DNA of 64,000 bases from Caballeronia megalochromosomata (GTDB taxonomy: Bacteria; Pseudomonadota; Gammaproteobacteria; Burkholderiales; Burkholderiaceae). The position numbers and the translations under genes are program-made. Where the stretch lies: positions 124,001 to 188,000 of the forward strand of contig LRBF01000279.1 of NCBI GenBank assembly GCA_001580565.1, written 5' to 3'. Shown in pieces: positions 52,969-61,746 of the stretch. The notes under the pieces were generated by a model, which saw nothing but the letters and a program-made list of their open reading frames with translations, did no database searches and was not told the DNA's origin. Numbering within the stretch: the first letter of the stretch is position 1; the number at the start of each line of letters is the position of its first letter.

Positions 52969-53415
52969 ATGAACAAGTTCACAAGACAATTGGCCGCGTG
53001 CGCAGTATTGGCAGTTGCAGCTTCGCAAACGGCACTGGCGCAGCACGACAAGGCGGTCGCTCAGGCGAACACGGCCTGGAACACGGCTTTCAACAAGGGA
53101 GATGCTCACGGGCTCGCCAACATGTACGACAAGAACGCGGTGGTCTCGCCAGGCAACGGAACGACCGTTCAGGGACGCGCCGATATCGAGAAGCTCTTCA
53201 AGAGCTACTTCGACGCCGGCGTACACGATCATACGATTGACGTCGTGCAGGCAAACCGCGTTGGCAACGTGATGTACGAGACCGCGAACTGGACGGCCGT
53301 TGCGGAAAAGGATGGCAAGAAGGCGCCATACAAAGGTGTTCTGGTAAAGGTCATGACCAAAGGCGCCGATGGAAAATGGCGCACAATCGCGCATACGTGG
53401 AACGCGGCGCAATGA
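52969..53415 (+). CDS. Exported SnoaL/DUF4440-like protein
   Basis: 148 residues with a signal peptide (TRQLAACAVLAVAASQTALAQ). The mature domain is a cone-shaped NTF2-like fold: NTAWNTAFNKGDAHGLANMYDKNAVVSPGNG, GRADIEKLFKSYFD and WRTIAHTWNAAQ. It is the periplasmic member of a family with ligand-binding or minor enzyme roles. It stands alone before the cyclase gene. Confidence 0.85.
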   Translation: MNKFTRQLAACAVLAVAASQTALAQHDKAVAQANTAWNTAFNKGDAHGLANMYDKNAVVSPGNGTTVQGRADIEKLFKSYFDAGVHDHTIDVVQANRVGNVMYETANWTAVAEKDGKKAPYKGVLVKVMTKGADGKWRTIAHTWNAAQ

Positions 53416-53551
53416 GCGATGGGCGATAACGTCGAGCAGGAGCCGTTTGGCCGAACTGGACGCGCAAGCGATCAAAGTGTTACCGCGGGAGATCGTTCTT
53501 TCAGCGGTTTCCTTCGGTTCGCGAGGCGCGACCTGGAAGATCGCGTAACCT

Positions 53552-56500
53552 ATGGAATGCCCATCCTGCAAGGCCGTCTTTCTTCATGGCAACAGGTTCT
53601 GCGTAGAGTGCGGTGAACTGCTGCCGGTCGAGTGTCCGTCCTGTAAGCATCCAAATTCGCCGCACGCGAAATTCTGTGGAGGCTGCGGTAGCCGGCTGAA
53701 TGTCGGCGCATCCACTGCATGTATCGAGGCACCCGCAACGCCGGCGCAGGCAAGCGTGCTGCCAACGCCCTCGGCGGAACGGCGACAAGTGACGGTGATG
53801 TTCAGCGATCTCGTTGGCTCAACGGCGCTCGCTACGCAACTCGACCCCGAAGATCTCCATGATGTGATCAACGCGTATCACACATGTGTCGCGGATGCGG
53901 TCAGCTCTTTTGGGGGCTTCGTCGCGAAGTACATGGGCGATGGCGTCCTGATCTACTTCGGTTATCCGCGGGCGCACGAGGACGATGCTGAACGGGCAGT
54001 GCGGGCTGCCCTCGCCATCACCGAGGCCTGCTCTCTCAAGGCGTCCGGTCATGCGCCCGGCCGGCTTCAGGTGCGCGTCGGGATCGCAACTGGACTCGTG
54101 GTCATCGGCAATCTGATCGGCGCGGGCGAAGCTCAAGAGCGGGGCATCGTAGGTGAAACACCCAACCTGGCGGCTCGAATGCAAGCCCTGGCGGAACCCG
54201 ACGCGGTCGTCATCGAGCCGCAGACACGCCTGATTCTCGGAAACCTGTTCGAATACCGCGACCTCGGCAAAGTGCAGGTAAAAGGCTTTGCGCAAGCGGT
54301 TCAGGCATTCCAGGTCATCGGACTGAGCGCCATCGATAGCCGATTCGAAGCCCTTCATTCAACGGACCTCACGCCGCTCGTCGGGCGCGACGAAGAGACA
54401 CGATTGCTTCTTCGCCGATGGGAGAAGGTCAAAAGCGGCTGCGGCCAGGTTGTGTTGATATCCGGCGAGGCGGGGATCGGCAAGTCGCGCATGGCCGCTG
54501 CAATTCTTCGACGGATCGGTGAGGAACCGCACACCCGCTTGCGCTATTTCTGTTCTCCGCATCACGTGGATAGCGCGTTTTATCCGATCATTCATCAACT
54601 CCAGCGGGCCGCAGCTTTCCAGCGCGACGATGATGCGCGCTCGAAGGTCGATAAGCTCGACGCTCTGCTTTCGCGCGCAACGGCTACAGCGGAAGACAGC
54701 CGGCTCATCGCCGACCTGCTGTTGCTGCCCGATATTGGACGGCATCCGGAAGTTCATCTTAGCCCGCCGCAACGCAAGCAGAGGACGATCGACGCGCTTC
54801 TGCGGCAACTCGACGGTCTTTCGCGACGGCAACCCGTGGTGCACATCTTCGAGGACATTCACTGGATCGATCCGACGAGTTTCGAGGCGCTGGATCGGAC
54901 GGTCGAGCTTATCCGCCAGTTACCCGTGCTGCTCCTCATGACTTTCCGGCCGGAGTTCGACCCGCCGTGGGTTGGCCAGCCGCACGTTACGATGATGGCT
55001 TTGCGCCGTCTCGAGCAGGACGATGTGTCGGTACTCGTCGATACGATTGCGGGCGGCACGGTGCTGCCGCCAGAGATCGTCAGTGAAATCGTCGAGCGCA
55101 CAGATGGGGTTCCGCTCTTCGTCGAGGAGTTGACGAAGGCCGTAGTCGAAGCCGGCTTCGATCGACCTGAAGCCGCCAATACGCTATCCAGAACGCCGGC
55201 GCGCACCATTCCTGCGACCTTGCACGCGTCGCTCATGGGCCGTCTCGACCGGCTCGGTCAGGCGAAGGAGCTTGCTCAAATCGGCGCGGCAATCGGGCGT
55301 GAATTTCCCTATGATCTGCTGGCTGCGGTGGCGTCGCTATCGGAGCCTGCGTTGCGCGCGGGCGTGAATCAACTCGTCGCGTCGGGTCTGGTCTTCGGCC
55401 GTGGCGTGCCGCCCGAAGCATCCTATCTCTTCAAACATGCGCTCTTGCAAGATGCCGCCTACGGCACCCTGTTACGCCGGACGCGCCAGCAATTGCATGC
55501 ACGGATCGCCGAGGTGCTCGAACAGCGCTTTCCGGAAAGGGTGGCCCGCGAGCCGGAGCTGCTGGCACGCCACTTTTCCGAAGCGCAACGGCCGGATCGT
55601 GCCGCGGGTTACTGGCTCAAGGCGGGAAAAAAAAGCGCCGAAACCTCGGCAAATCTGGAGGCGATCAGGCATCTGTCCCGCGCGCTCGAGTCGGTGAGAA
55701 TGCTTCCGGAGAGCCCGGAGCGGGATCGGCAGGAACTTACCATACAGAGCACGATCGGAACTCCACTGATCGCTGTCTACGGGTACGCGGGTCAGGAAAC
55801 GGGCGTTGCCTTCGACCGGGCGCGCATCCTTGGCGAACGACTCGCAGACGCCGGCGCCCTGTTCGCGACGCTCAGCGGGCAATGGGCCTTTCACTTCGTG
55901 CGTGGCGATCACGACATGATGCGGCAACTGGCCGACGAGGCACGACGCACGTCTCAACAAATGGCCGATGAAGCGCTCCAGTTGGCGGGGTATCGGTTGG
56001 CCGGGGGCAACGCCATGTATTTCGGGCGGTTCGTGGAGGCCCGATACGCGTTCGAGACGATCTTGCGTATCTATAACGCGACCCGGCATCGCCCTCAGCC
56101 CGTGCATTACATCCATGATCCGAAGTTCTATGCGCTGGCCTATCTGCCGGTCATCGACTGGGTTCTCGGGTACCCGGAGCAGGCGAGAAGCTGGCAAGCA
56201 AAAGCTTTCGAATATGCGGCTGAATTGAATCAGGCGACGCTCGCGACTCACGTGAAAATATACGGCGGAGCAGGACTCGACGAACTGCGCTTCGACGCAA
56301 GCGCCGTACGCGCTCATGCCGACGCCATCGTCGATCTCGCGGATCAACACAATCTGCGCTACCTCCGGCTGAACGGCCTGATCTTGCGGGGCTGGACGAT
56401 GGCGCAGGCCGGAGCGGGCGAGGAGGGCCTTGCGCTGATGCGTCGGAGTTGCACGGAGCGCCTTGCAATGGGTGTCAGCTGGTATCAGAGCCGATACCTG

Positions 56501-56887
56501 TGCATGCTGGCGGCCACCTCCCTGCAACAGCGTCGCCCCGACGAAGGCCTGGCGGCCCTCGCGGAAGCGAGGAACCTCGGGACGCGCACCGACGAGCACA
56601 TGTGGGAGGCGGAGCTCAGGCGTATGGAAGGCGAGCTCTGGCGGATGCAGGGCGCTCCGTCGGCCGAGGTCGAGGGACATTTCCAGGAGGCGCTTGCAAT
56701 CGCCCGGGACCAGTGCGCCAAGTCATTCGAATTGCGGGCTGCAATCAGTCTCGCCCGTTTGTGCCGTGATGAGGGAAGCCACGCCGACGCGGGCCGAGTG
56801 CTTCTCGCTCCGATCTACAACTCATTTACTGAAGGATTCGACACACCTGATCTAAGGGAAGCGAAAGGACTGCTGGGTGAAATATAG
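53552..56887 (+). CDS. Class III adenylate/guanylate cyclase with zinc ribbon, AAA ATPase and TPR-like domains
   Basis: 1111 residues. A double zinc ribbon (Cys3-Cys6/Cys17-Cys20 and Cys28-Cys31/Cys42-Cys45) leads to a class III cyclase domain with metal Asp86 (FSDLVGST) and Asp130 (YMGDGVL). An ATPase follows with Walker A GEAGIGKS at 305-312 and a Walker B-like VVHIFEDIHWID. The C-terminal half is helical with TPR-like repeats. The layout resembles other STAND-type signalling cyclases of proteobacteria and would couple an unknown signal to cAMP synthesis. Transcription is independent of the SnoaL gene as far as can be seen. Confidence 0.92.
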   Translation: MECPSCKAVFLHGNRFCVECGELLPVECPSCKHPNSPHAKFCGGCGSRLNVGASTACIEAPATPAQASVLPTPSAERRQVTVMFSDLVGSTALATQLDPEDLHDVINAYHTCVADAVSSFGGFVAKYMGDGVLIYFGYPRAHEDDAERAVRAALAITEACSLKASGHAPGRLQVRVGIATGLVVIGNLIGAGEAQERGIVGETPNLAARMQALAEPDAVVIEPQTRLILGNLFEYRDLGKVQVKGFAQAVQAFQVIGLSAIDSRFEALHSTDLTPLVGRDEETRLLLRRWEKVKSGCGQVVLISGEAGIGKSRMAAAILRRIGEEPHTRLRYFCSPHHVDSAFYPIIHQLQRAAAFQRDDDARSKVDKLDALLSRATATAEDSRLIADLLLLPDIGRHPEVHLSPPQRKQRTIDALLRQLDGLSRRQPVVHIFEDIHWIDPTSFEALDRTVELIRQLPVLLLMTFRPEFDPPWVGQPHVTMMALRRLEQDDVSVLVDTIAGGTVLPPEIVSEIVERTDGVPLFVEELTKAVVEAGFDRPEAANTLSRTPARTIPATLHASLMGRLDRLGQAKELAQIGAAIGREFPYDLLAAVASLSEPALRAGVNQLVASGLVFGRGVPPEASYLFKHALLQDAAYGTLLRRTRQQLHARIAEVLEQRFPERVAREPELLARHFSEAQRPDRAAGYWLKAGKKSAETSANLEAIRHLSRALESVRMLPESPERDRQELTIQSTIGTPLIAVYGYAGQETGVAFDRARILGERLADAGALFATLSGQWAFHFVRGDHDMMRQLADEARRTSQQMADEALQLAGYRLAGGNAMYFGRFVEARYAFETILRIYNATRHRPQPVHYIHDPKFYALAYLPVIDWVLGYPEQARSWQAKAFEYAAELNQATLATHVKIYGGAGLDELRFDASAVRAHADAIVDLADQHNLRYLRLNGLILRGWTMAQAGAGEEGLALMRRSCTERLAMGVSWYQSRYLCMLAATSLQQRRPDEGLAALAEARNLGTRTDEHMWEAELRRMEGELWRMQGAPSAEVEGHFQEALAIARDQCAKSFELRAAISLARLCRDEGSHADAGRVLLAPIYNSFTEGFDTPDLREAKGLLGEI

Positions 56888-57237
56888 TGTGTCCGTCCGT
56901 GCGAGCAAGATGGCGGGTCGGGCTTGTCGCTTCTCGCCGATCCGCCAATCAAGGGCACTCGACTTGCGCGCCCAGCGAAAAAGATCCGGTGCGAACCGCG
57001 CGTCTGCGCTAAGGCCGTCTCACGCTTCGCCACATCTTCGCTGAAGGCACTTCGGTCTAACATGACCGCTGCCGTGACTAGTTCTTCTCGTTAGCTACCC
57101 TTCGAAGGTCGAATACCTTACCAGCAAGAGAGTCATTCGACGTGCAGCGATAGCGGTTGTACAGCCTTGCATACGCATGGTCCTGCGGTGCTTGAGGCCG
57201 AGCGAGCCACCGAACAATTCCGGCAGGTTAATCGGCG
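56888..57237. other. Intergenic, decayed upstream part of an IclR gene
   Basis: No intact gene. A frame around 57176-57255 (AVLEAERATEQFRQVNRR) could be the linker part of the IclR remnant that continues at 57238 in another frame. The rest shows nothing recognised. Confidence 0.35.
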
Positions 57238-57591
57238 ATGCAGCCTGTAATCGAACAAGCTCGCGAGCGCGGATACGCGGTCGTCTTCGATGCCTACTTA
57301 GCAGGTACGAGTGCGGTGGTCGCGGCCATCCGAACGGACGAGAGAAGCGACTCGATTGGCACGGTGAGCATCGCGGGTCCTTCAATCCGCATGACCGCCG
57401 AGCGCATTCAGACACTCGGACCTAAGCTTGTCGAGTGTGCGAAAGCGTTAGCGGTCGCGAGTCGATCTCATCACAGAGCAGGCGGCATTCGCGACCTCGT
57501 CTCTCGGATCACCGATGCGTCGGCGGCTGGTCCATTTTGGTCGGCGGCAACAATCGAGGCTCAGACCGGCTCTGAGTCCAGAAAGACATAA
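57238..57591 (+). pseudogene. IclR-family regulator, C-terminal fragment
   Basis: The frame reads IEQARERGYAVVFDAYLAGT, then SAVVAAIRTDERSDSIGTVSIAGPSIRMTAERI. These are the final strands and helix of an IclR effector domain. The DNA-binding domain and first half are missing, and the tail past AKALA is unrelated. The frame ends inside the 3' end of the opposite SnoaL-like gene. Confidence 0.6.
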
Positions 57592-57926
57592 AGCGCCGAG
57601 ATCTTTTCGTCACGGGCAATGATGATGTCTATACCCGTGTACCGCGGCGGTTCGCCTTCCGGACCCGACCCCCAGTCGATGCGCCCGCCGTCCTGCACGA
57701 CTTGCGGCGCGCTATGGGGCGTGTAGACATAGTCCGGATGACTGGCGCGCAATTTCCCGGCAATCCGCTGAAGCGCATCGTGTCCGTGATACTGGCCCGG
57801 TGGAAGATTCACCACGCAATCGGCGCAGTAAAGCGCCTCGATGGCCGAGCGCCGGCGTTCAGAATCCGCTTCGCCAAAGACGTCCCGTAGATTGCGCAAC
57901 AACAACGTTTCGATTGTATTCGACAT
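57561..57926 (-). CDS. SnoaL/NTF2-like nuclear-transport-factor-fold protein
   Basis: 121 residues from the ATG at 57926, with GAAGGA at good spacing. The NTF2-like pattern is LLRNLRDVFGEADSERRRSAIEALYCADCVVNLPPG, then YHGHDALQRIAGKL and DEKISALYVFLD. No signal peptide. It follows the SDR by 77 bp on the same strand, and both face the LysR gene, so it may be a small isomerase or hydrolase of the same unit. Confidence 0.85.
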   Translation of the reverse strand: MSNTIETLLLRNLRDVFGEADSERRRSAIEALYCADCVVNLPPGQYHGHDALQRIAGKLRASHPDYVYTPHSAPQVVQDGGRIDWGSGPEGEPPRYTGIDIIIARDEKISALYVFLDSEPV

Positions 57927-58003
57927 GATGATGTCCTTCGTTTCGAGCATCGCGCGCAGGAAACACTTGCGGCTACGAGGTCGCCCGGCACGCGAGTGAT
58001 GAA

Positions 58004-58759
58004 TCAGACCTGGGCAATGCCGCCGTCGACAAAAAATTCAGCGCCGGCGACGAAGCTGGATTCGTCGGATCCAAGGAAGAGCACGACCTTGGCGACTTCG
58101 TCCGGATCAGCTACGCGTCCGAGCGGCACGTTAGCCGCCATATAGTCGAGCAACGCCTGCTGCTGAACCTGATCGGAGCCCGCCAGTTCGACGAGACCCG
58201 GCGTTTTCACCGGTCCCGGGCTGACGACGTTCACGCGGATCCCCCGGCCCTTCAGGTCCAGCGTCCAGCTGCGTGCAAGGCTGCGCACCGCTGCCTTGGA
58301 AGCGCTGTAGACGCTGAACGCGGCGGTCCCCGTGCTGCCTGCCGTGGAGCCCGCCAGGATGGCGGAGGCGCCATCGCGCAGAAGCGGAATGGCCTTTTGA
58401 ACGGTAAAGATCACGCCCTTCACATTGCGACCGAACGTGTCTTCGTAGTGTTCTTCGGTAATGGCGCCGAGAGGCAGCATGGAGCCGCCCCCGGCATTGG
58501 CGAACAGCACGTCGATTTGCGCGTGCTTCTGCTGGACGGCATCGTAGAGACGGTCGATGTCCGCGAGTTTCGACATGTCCGCCCGGACGCCCACGACGCG
58601 CCCCTTCATCGACTCGACAGCCTCGTCCAGTTCCTTCTGCCGACGACCGGTGATGAACACCGACGCACCCTCGGCAGCGAAGCGCGCCGCCGTCGCATAG
58701 CCGATCCCGCTCGTGCCGCCCGTGACGACCACGACCTTGTTTTCGAATTTGCCCGTCAT
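58004..58759 (-). CDS. SDR-family oxidoreductase
   Basis: 251 residues from the ATG at 58759 with TGGAGAG upstream. It has [18 protein letters not shown], the Ser region ([10 protein letters not shown]) and the YSASK active site, and ends [12 protein letters not shown]. It is the first gene of a leftward pair with the SnoaL-like gene and is divergent from the LysR gene 118 bp away. Confidence 0.9.
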   Translation of the reverse strand: MTGKFENKVVVVTGGTSGIGYATAARFAAEGASVFITGRRQKELDEAVESMKGRVVGVRADMSKLADIDRLYDAVQQKHAQIDVLFANAGGGSMLPLGAITEEHYEDTFGRNVKGVIFTVQKAIPLLRDGASAILAGSTAGSTGTAAFSVYSASKAAVRSLARSWTLDLKGRGIRVNVVSPGPVKTPGLVELAGSDQVQQQALLDYMAANVPLGRVADPDEVAKVVLFLGSDESSFVAGAEFFVDGGIAQV

Positions 58760-58877
58760 TTTCAACTCTCCATCTGGTTTGGCGGCGCAGGCTGCGTCGC
58801 GTTGAAAGCATCATGCCAATGAGACAATCGGCGCGGTAGACTCCTAAATTGGGTTTGAGCGTTCCGAAAATGGGTCA

Positions 58878-59771
58878 ATGAGCATGGCAGACGTCAATGA
58901 TTACGTGTTGTTTGCGGAGGTTGTCGGGCACGGCGGGTTTGCGGCGACAAGCCGCGCGCTGCGCACGCCCAAGTCGACGATCAGCCGCCGGATCGCCGGA
59001 CTCGAGGCGCGGCTCGGCGTGCGTCTGATCGAGCGCTCGACGCGCCGCTTTCGGGTGACCGAAGTTGGGGAAGCCTTCTATGAGCGTTGCCGGACGATCA
59101 TGCTCGACGTCCAGCAGGCCGATTCGATTGTCTCCGAGGCCCTGGGTGAGCCGCGCGGGATAATCCGGTGCAGTTGTCCACTCGGGCTCATGCCTGCGCT
59201 TTCGAAGGCGTACAACACGTTCTTGTCGCGCTTCCCGAAGGCGCGCCTGCAGGTCGTCGCCGCGGATCGCCCGGTCGATCTGATCGAAGAGCGGATCGAC
59301 ATCGCCATTCGCGTGCGCGCCACGCTGGATGCCGACGCGTCCCTGATCGTGCGCACGTTGGGGCACTCGAGCCGCATTCTGGTGGCCGCGCCCGACCTCG
59401 CGTCGCTTTGCATGCGCGGTGACATTGCCACACTGTCCGCTTTGCCGACGCTGGCGACTACGGACCAGATGGGCGAGATCGAGTGGGAATTCACCGGACC
59501 CGATAATGCATCCCATACGATCCGGAGCGAGCCGCGCATGACCTGTGTGGACTATGTCTCACTGCGGGATGCTGCGATAGCGGGACTCGGCGTCGCCTTG
59601 TTGCCCGATCACGTATGCCGCGAGCATCTGGCGAGTGGCGCGCTCGCTCATGTCTTTCCGGCATGGACAACCGAGAGTGGAATCGTCCATCTCGTGTTCA
59701 CGACGCGCCGCGGACTGCCGCCTGTCGTGCGTGCGTTCATTGATCACGTGACGTCCAACTTCCAGCTTTGA
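58878..59771 (+). CDS. LysR-family regulator
   Basis: 297 residues. The helix-turn-helix is FAEVVGHGGFAATSRALRTPKSTISRRIAGLEARL, and the sensor domain has IRCSCPLGLMPALSKAYNTFL and VDLIEERIDIAIRVR, as in the CrgA/DsdC-like branch. It is divergent from the SDR/SnoaL pair, its likely targets. An ATG 6 bp inside is an alternative start. Confidence 0.9.
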   Translation: MSMADVNDYVLFAEVVGHGGFAATSRALRTPKSTISRRIAGLEARLGVRLIERSTRRFRVTEVGEAFYERCRTIMLDVQQADSIVSEALGEPRGIIRCSCPLGLMPALSKAYNTFLSRFPKARLQVVAADRPVDLIEERIDIAIRVRATLDADASLIVRTLGHSSRILVAAPDLASLCMRGDIATLSALPTLATTDQMGEIEWEFTGPDNASHTIRSEPRMTCVDYVSLRDAAIAGLGVALLPDHVCREHLASGALAHVFPAWTTESGIVHLVFTTRRGLPPVVRAFIDHVTSNFQL

Positions 59772-59834
59772 ACGCCGAGAACGTGAAGGCGCGAGCCGTC
59801 GAGTGCTCTCCGTAGATCACGCAAATCTGGACGG

Positions 59835-59878
59835 TTTACCTCGGCATCGAAGCTAGTCTATAATTGAGCGCGTACTCA
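59835..59878 (+). promoter_or_regulatory. tetR promoter overlapped by a partial operator
   Basis: TTTACC (59835-59840) and TATAAT (59859-59864) are 18 bp apart. ATTGAGCGCGTAC (59863-59875), the same 13 bases that form half of the palindrome before the SDR gene, starts on the -10 box. The TetR protein probably represses its own gene here. Confidence 0.65.
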
Positions 59879-59900
59879 CTTTTATTTGATTCGAACTACG

Positions 59901-60470
59901 ATGGCACGCCCTTTAAGCGCGGAAAAACGCAATGCCCTTTTGTTGTCGGCAACGCGAGCTGTTGCCGAACAAGGCGTGCTTGCGAGCACGGCGAGCATCG
60001 CCCGCGGTGCGGGGGTCGCGGAAGGAACGCTGTTCACCTACTTTGAAAGCAAGGAAGTCCTGTTCCAGGAACTGTACCTACATCTCAAAAACGAACTGGC
60101 CGATTATGTAATGCCTGACTATCCTGATAAGGCGAGCTACAGGCTTCGCGTTAAACATGTCTTTCAGCGTTATGTAGGCTGGGGGCTGGCGAATGGGGCC
60201 GGACGCCTTGCGATTTCGAGGCTGTCGGCTTCGGGGGTGTTACAGGAGGGAACGCGGACCCGTGGTACGGAGCCATTCCTCGCAGTGTCGCGGATGATGG
60301 AGGATGCGGTGCAAAACGGCGTACTCGCCGATGCGCCGATTGCGTTTCTTTACGCCGTGATCGAGCGCATTGCCGACATCACAATCGAGTACGTCGACAG
60401 GGATCCCGAGGGCGCTGATCGTCATCGGCAACTGGGGTTTCGTGCTGCCTGGCGAGCTGTCACTGAGTAG
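59901..60470 (+). CDS. TetR-family transcriptional regulator
   Basis: 189 residues from the ATG at 59901 (an upstream in-frame TTG at 59886 is less likely). The DNA-binding domain is LLSATRAVAEQGVLASTASIARGAGVAEGTLFTYFESKEVLF, followed by a helical ligand domain. The operator copies before this gene and before the next SDR gene point to a self-regulated two-gene unit. The ligand is unknown. Confidence 0.92.
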   Translation: MARPLSAEKRNALLLSATRAVAEQGVLASTASIARGAGVAEGTLFTYFESKEVLFQELYLHLKNELADYVMPDYPDKASYRLRVKHVFQRYVGWGLANGAGRLAISRLSASGVLQEGTRTRGTEPFLAVSRMMEDAVQNGVLADAPIAFLYAVIERIADITIEYVDRDPEGADRHRQLGFRAAWRAVTE

Positions 60471-60485
60471 TATTTTTACGTATTA

Positions 60486-60507
60486 ATTGAGCGCGTACGC
60501 GCTCAAT
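60486..60507. promoter_or_regulatory. Perfect 22-bp TetR operator palindrome
   Basis: The half-site ATTGAGCGCGT is followed directly by its exact reverse complement. It lies 20 bp before the SDR start and right after the tetR gene. The same 13-base core recurs on the tetR promoter. Length and symmetry are typical of TetR operators. Confidence 0.8.
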
Positions 60508-60527
60508 ATTGTAGAGGAGGAATCATC

Positions 60528-61373
60528 ATGCGCGGTCAGAAATGGTTCATTACTGGAGCGTCCGGCGGTCTCGGCCTGGCGCTCACCGAAAGAGTGCTAG
60601 CCGAGGGGCATCGTGTGGTTGCCGCAGTGCGACGAGTCGCGGCGTTGCAGTCGTTGAAAGACGCCTGGCCCGATGCGCTCGAAGTGGAGTCAGTCGACGT
60701 GACCCGTGCTGAGCAGGTGCAGGCCGCAGCAGCGCGCCATCCTGATGTCGACGTGGTCGTCAACAACGCGGGTGGCGCAGTCATCGGCGCAATGGAGGAG
60801 ATGAGCGAAGCCGACATCGAGCAACAGATCGCGCTTAATCTGCTCGCGCCCATTCACGTCACGCGCGCCTTCCTCGGCCCGATGCGCGCGCGCAAGCATG
60901 GCACGTTCATCCACGTCACCAGCGTCGGAGGACGCGCGGCCTTCCCGAGCGGCGCGCTGTATCACGCTGCGAAATACGGCCTTGAGGGTTTTGCGGAAGC
61001 GGTGAGCCAGGAAGTGGCCGAATTCGGCATCAGGACCCTCATCGTCGAACCGGGCTCCATCAAGACAGGCTTCGTGGCCAACATTCGCTGGACCGAGGAG
61101 TTAGCCGACTATAAGGACGGCGTGGTCGGCAAGCTGCGCCAGCAGATCAAGGAAGTCGGCGATGAATACGCATCGGGCGATCCCGTGAAAATGGCCGCCG
61201 CCATCTATGCGATCAGCCAGTTGGCCGAACCACCGCTGCGTACCGTCCTGGGCGGAGACGCCTACGCGGTGCTGGAAGCCAGTTATAGCCGGAGCCTCGC
61301 CGCGCTGCAGGCCCAAAAGGACCTCGCCAGTTCGGTGATGCTCGAAGGCAAGGCGGGATTCAATCCCCAGTGA
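60528..61373 (+). CDS. SDR-family oxidoreductase
   Basis: 281 residues. It has TGASGGLG near residue 9, VVNNAGGAV, HVTSVGG and the YHAAK active site, with the longer C-terminus common in this SDR group (LGGDAYAVLEASYSRSLAALQ). GAGGAGG gives a strong ribosome site. It is 57 bp after tetR and directly behind the operator, so it is the regulated target. It probably reduces or detoxifies a carbonyl compound that the TetR protein senses. Confidence 0.9.
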   Translation: MRGQKWFITGASGGLGLALTERVLAEGHRVVAAVRRVAALQSLKDAWPDALEVESVDVTRAEQVQAAAARHPDVDVVVNNAGGAVIGAMEEMSEADIEQQIALNLLAPIHVTRAFLGPMRARKHGTFIHVTSVGGRAAFPSGALYHAAKYGLEGFAEAVSQEVAEFGIRTLIVEPGSIKTGFVANIRWTEELADYKDGVVGKLRQQIKEVGDEYASGDPVKMAAAIYAISQLAEPPLRTVLGGDAYAVLEASYSRSLAALQAQKDLASSVMLEGKAGFNPQ

Positions 61374-61545
61374 CCGTTGCCGCGGCGGCGGCCGGGAGCC
61401 TGCCCGAAAGATCACCGCACGCCGCAAGCGCGGCCACGGTCCGGATCAGCCGACGCCGAATTGCACGGTGAGGCACAGCACCGCTCCATTCGTACCATTT
61501 CATTTTCATCGCGTCGATGTTGGCGCATAACGGAAGTCATCGATC

Positions 61546-61641
61546 ATGTCAAAAGTCTGGTTGATTACCGGCGCGTCCCGAGGACTTGGCCGCGCCATTC
61601 TCGAAGCGGCCTTGCAGGACGGCGGCAAGGTTCTCGCCACA
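61546..61641 (+). pseudogene. SDR gene, 5' fragment
   Basis: The frame gives a normal SDR start, MSKVWLITGASRGLGRAILE, then AALQDGGKVLAT, 32 codons long, ending at 61641. The next part of the same protein lies in inverted orientation at 61642-61746. The gene is broken. Confidence 0.75.
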
Positions 61642-61746
61642 CACGGCGCGCTTTGCCTGCTCTTCGTTGGTCACGTCCAGCTCGAACGTCGCCAGACGCT
61701 CGCCGTGACGCACCTGCAGATCGGCGAGCCGTACGGTGTCGCGCGC
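61642..61746 (-). pseudogene. Inverted internal segment of the same SDR gene
   Basis: Read on the minus strand this segment gives ARDTVRLADLQVRHGERLAT, then FELDVTNEEQAKRAV. That is the expected continuation of the 5' fragment just to its left. About 105 bp has been turned around; the rest of the SDR gene (about 200 codons) is missing. Confidence 0.7.
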
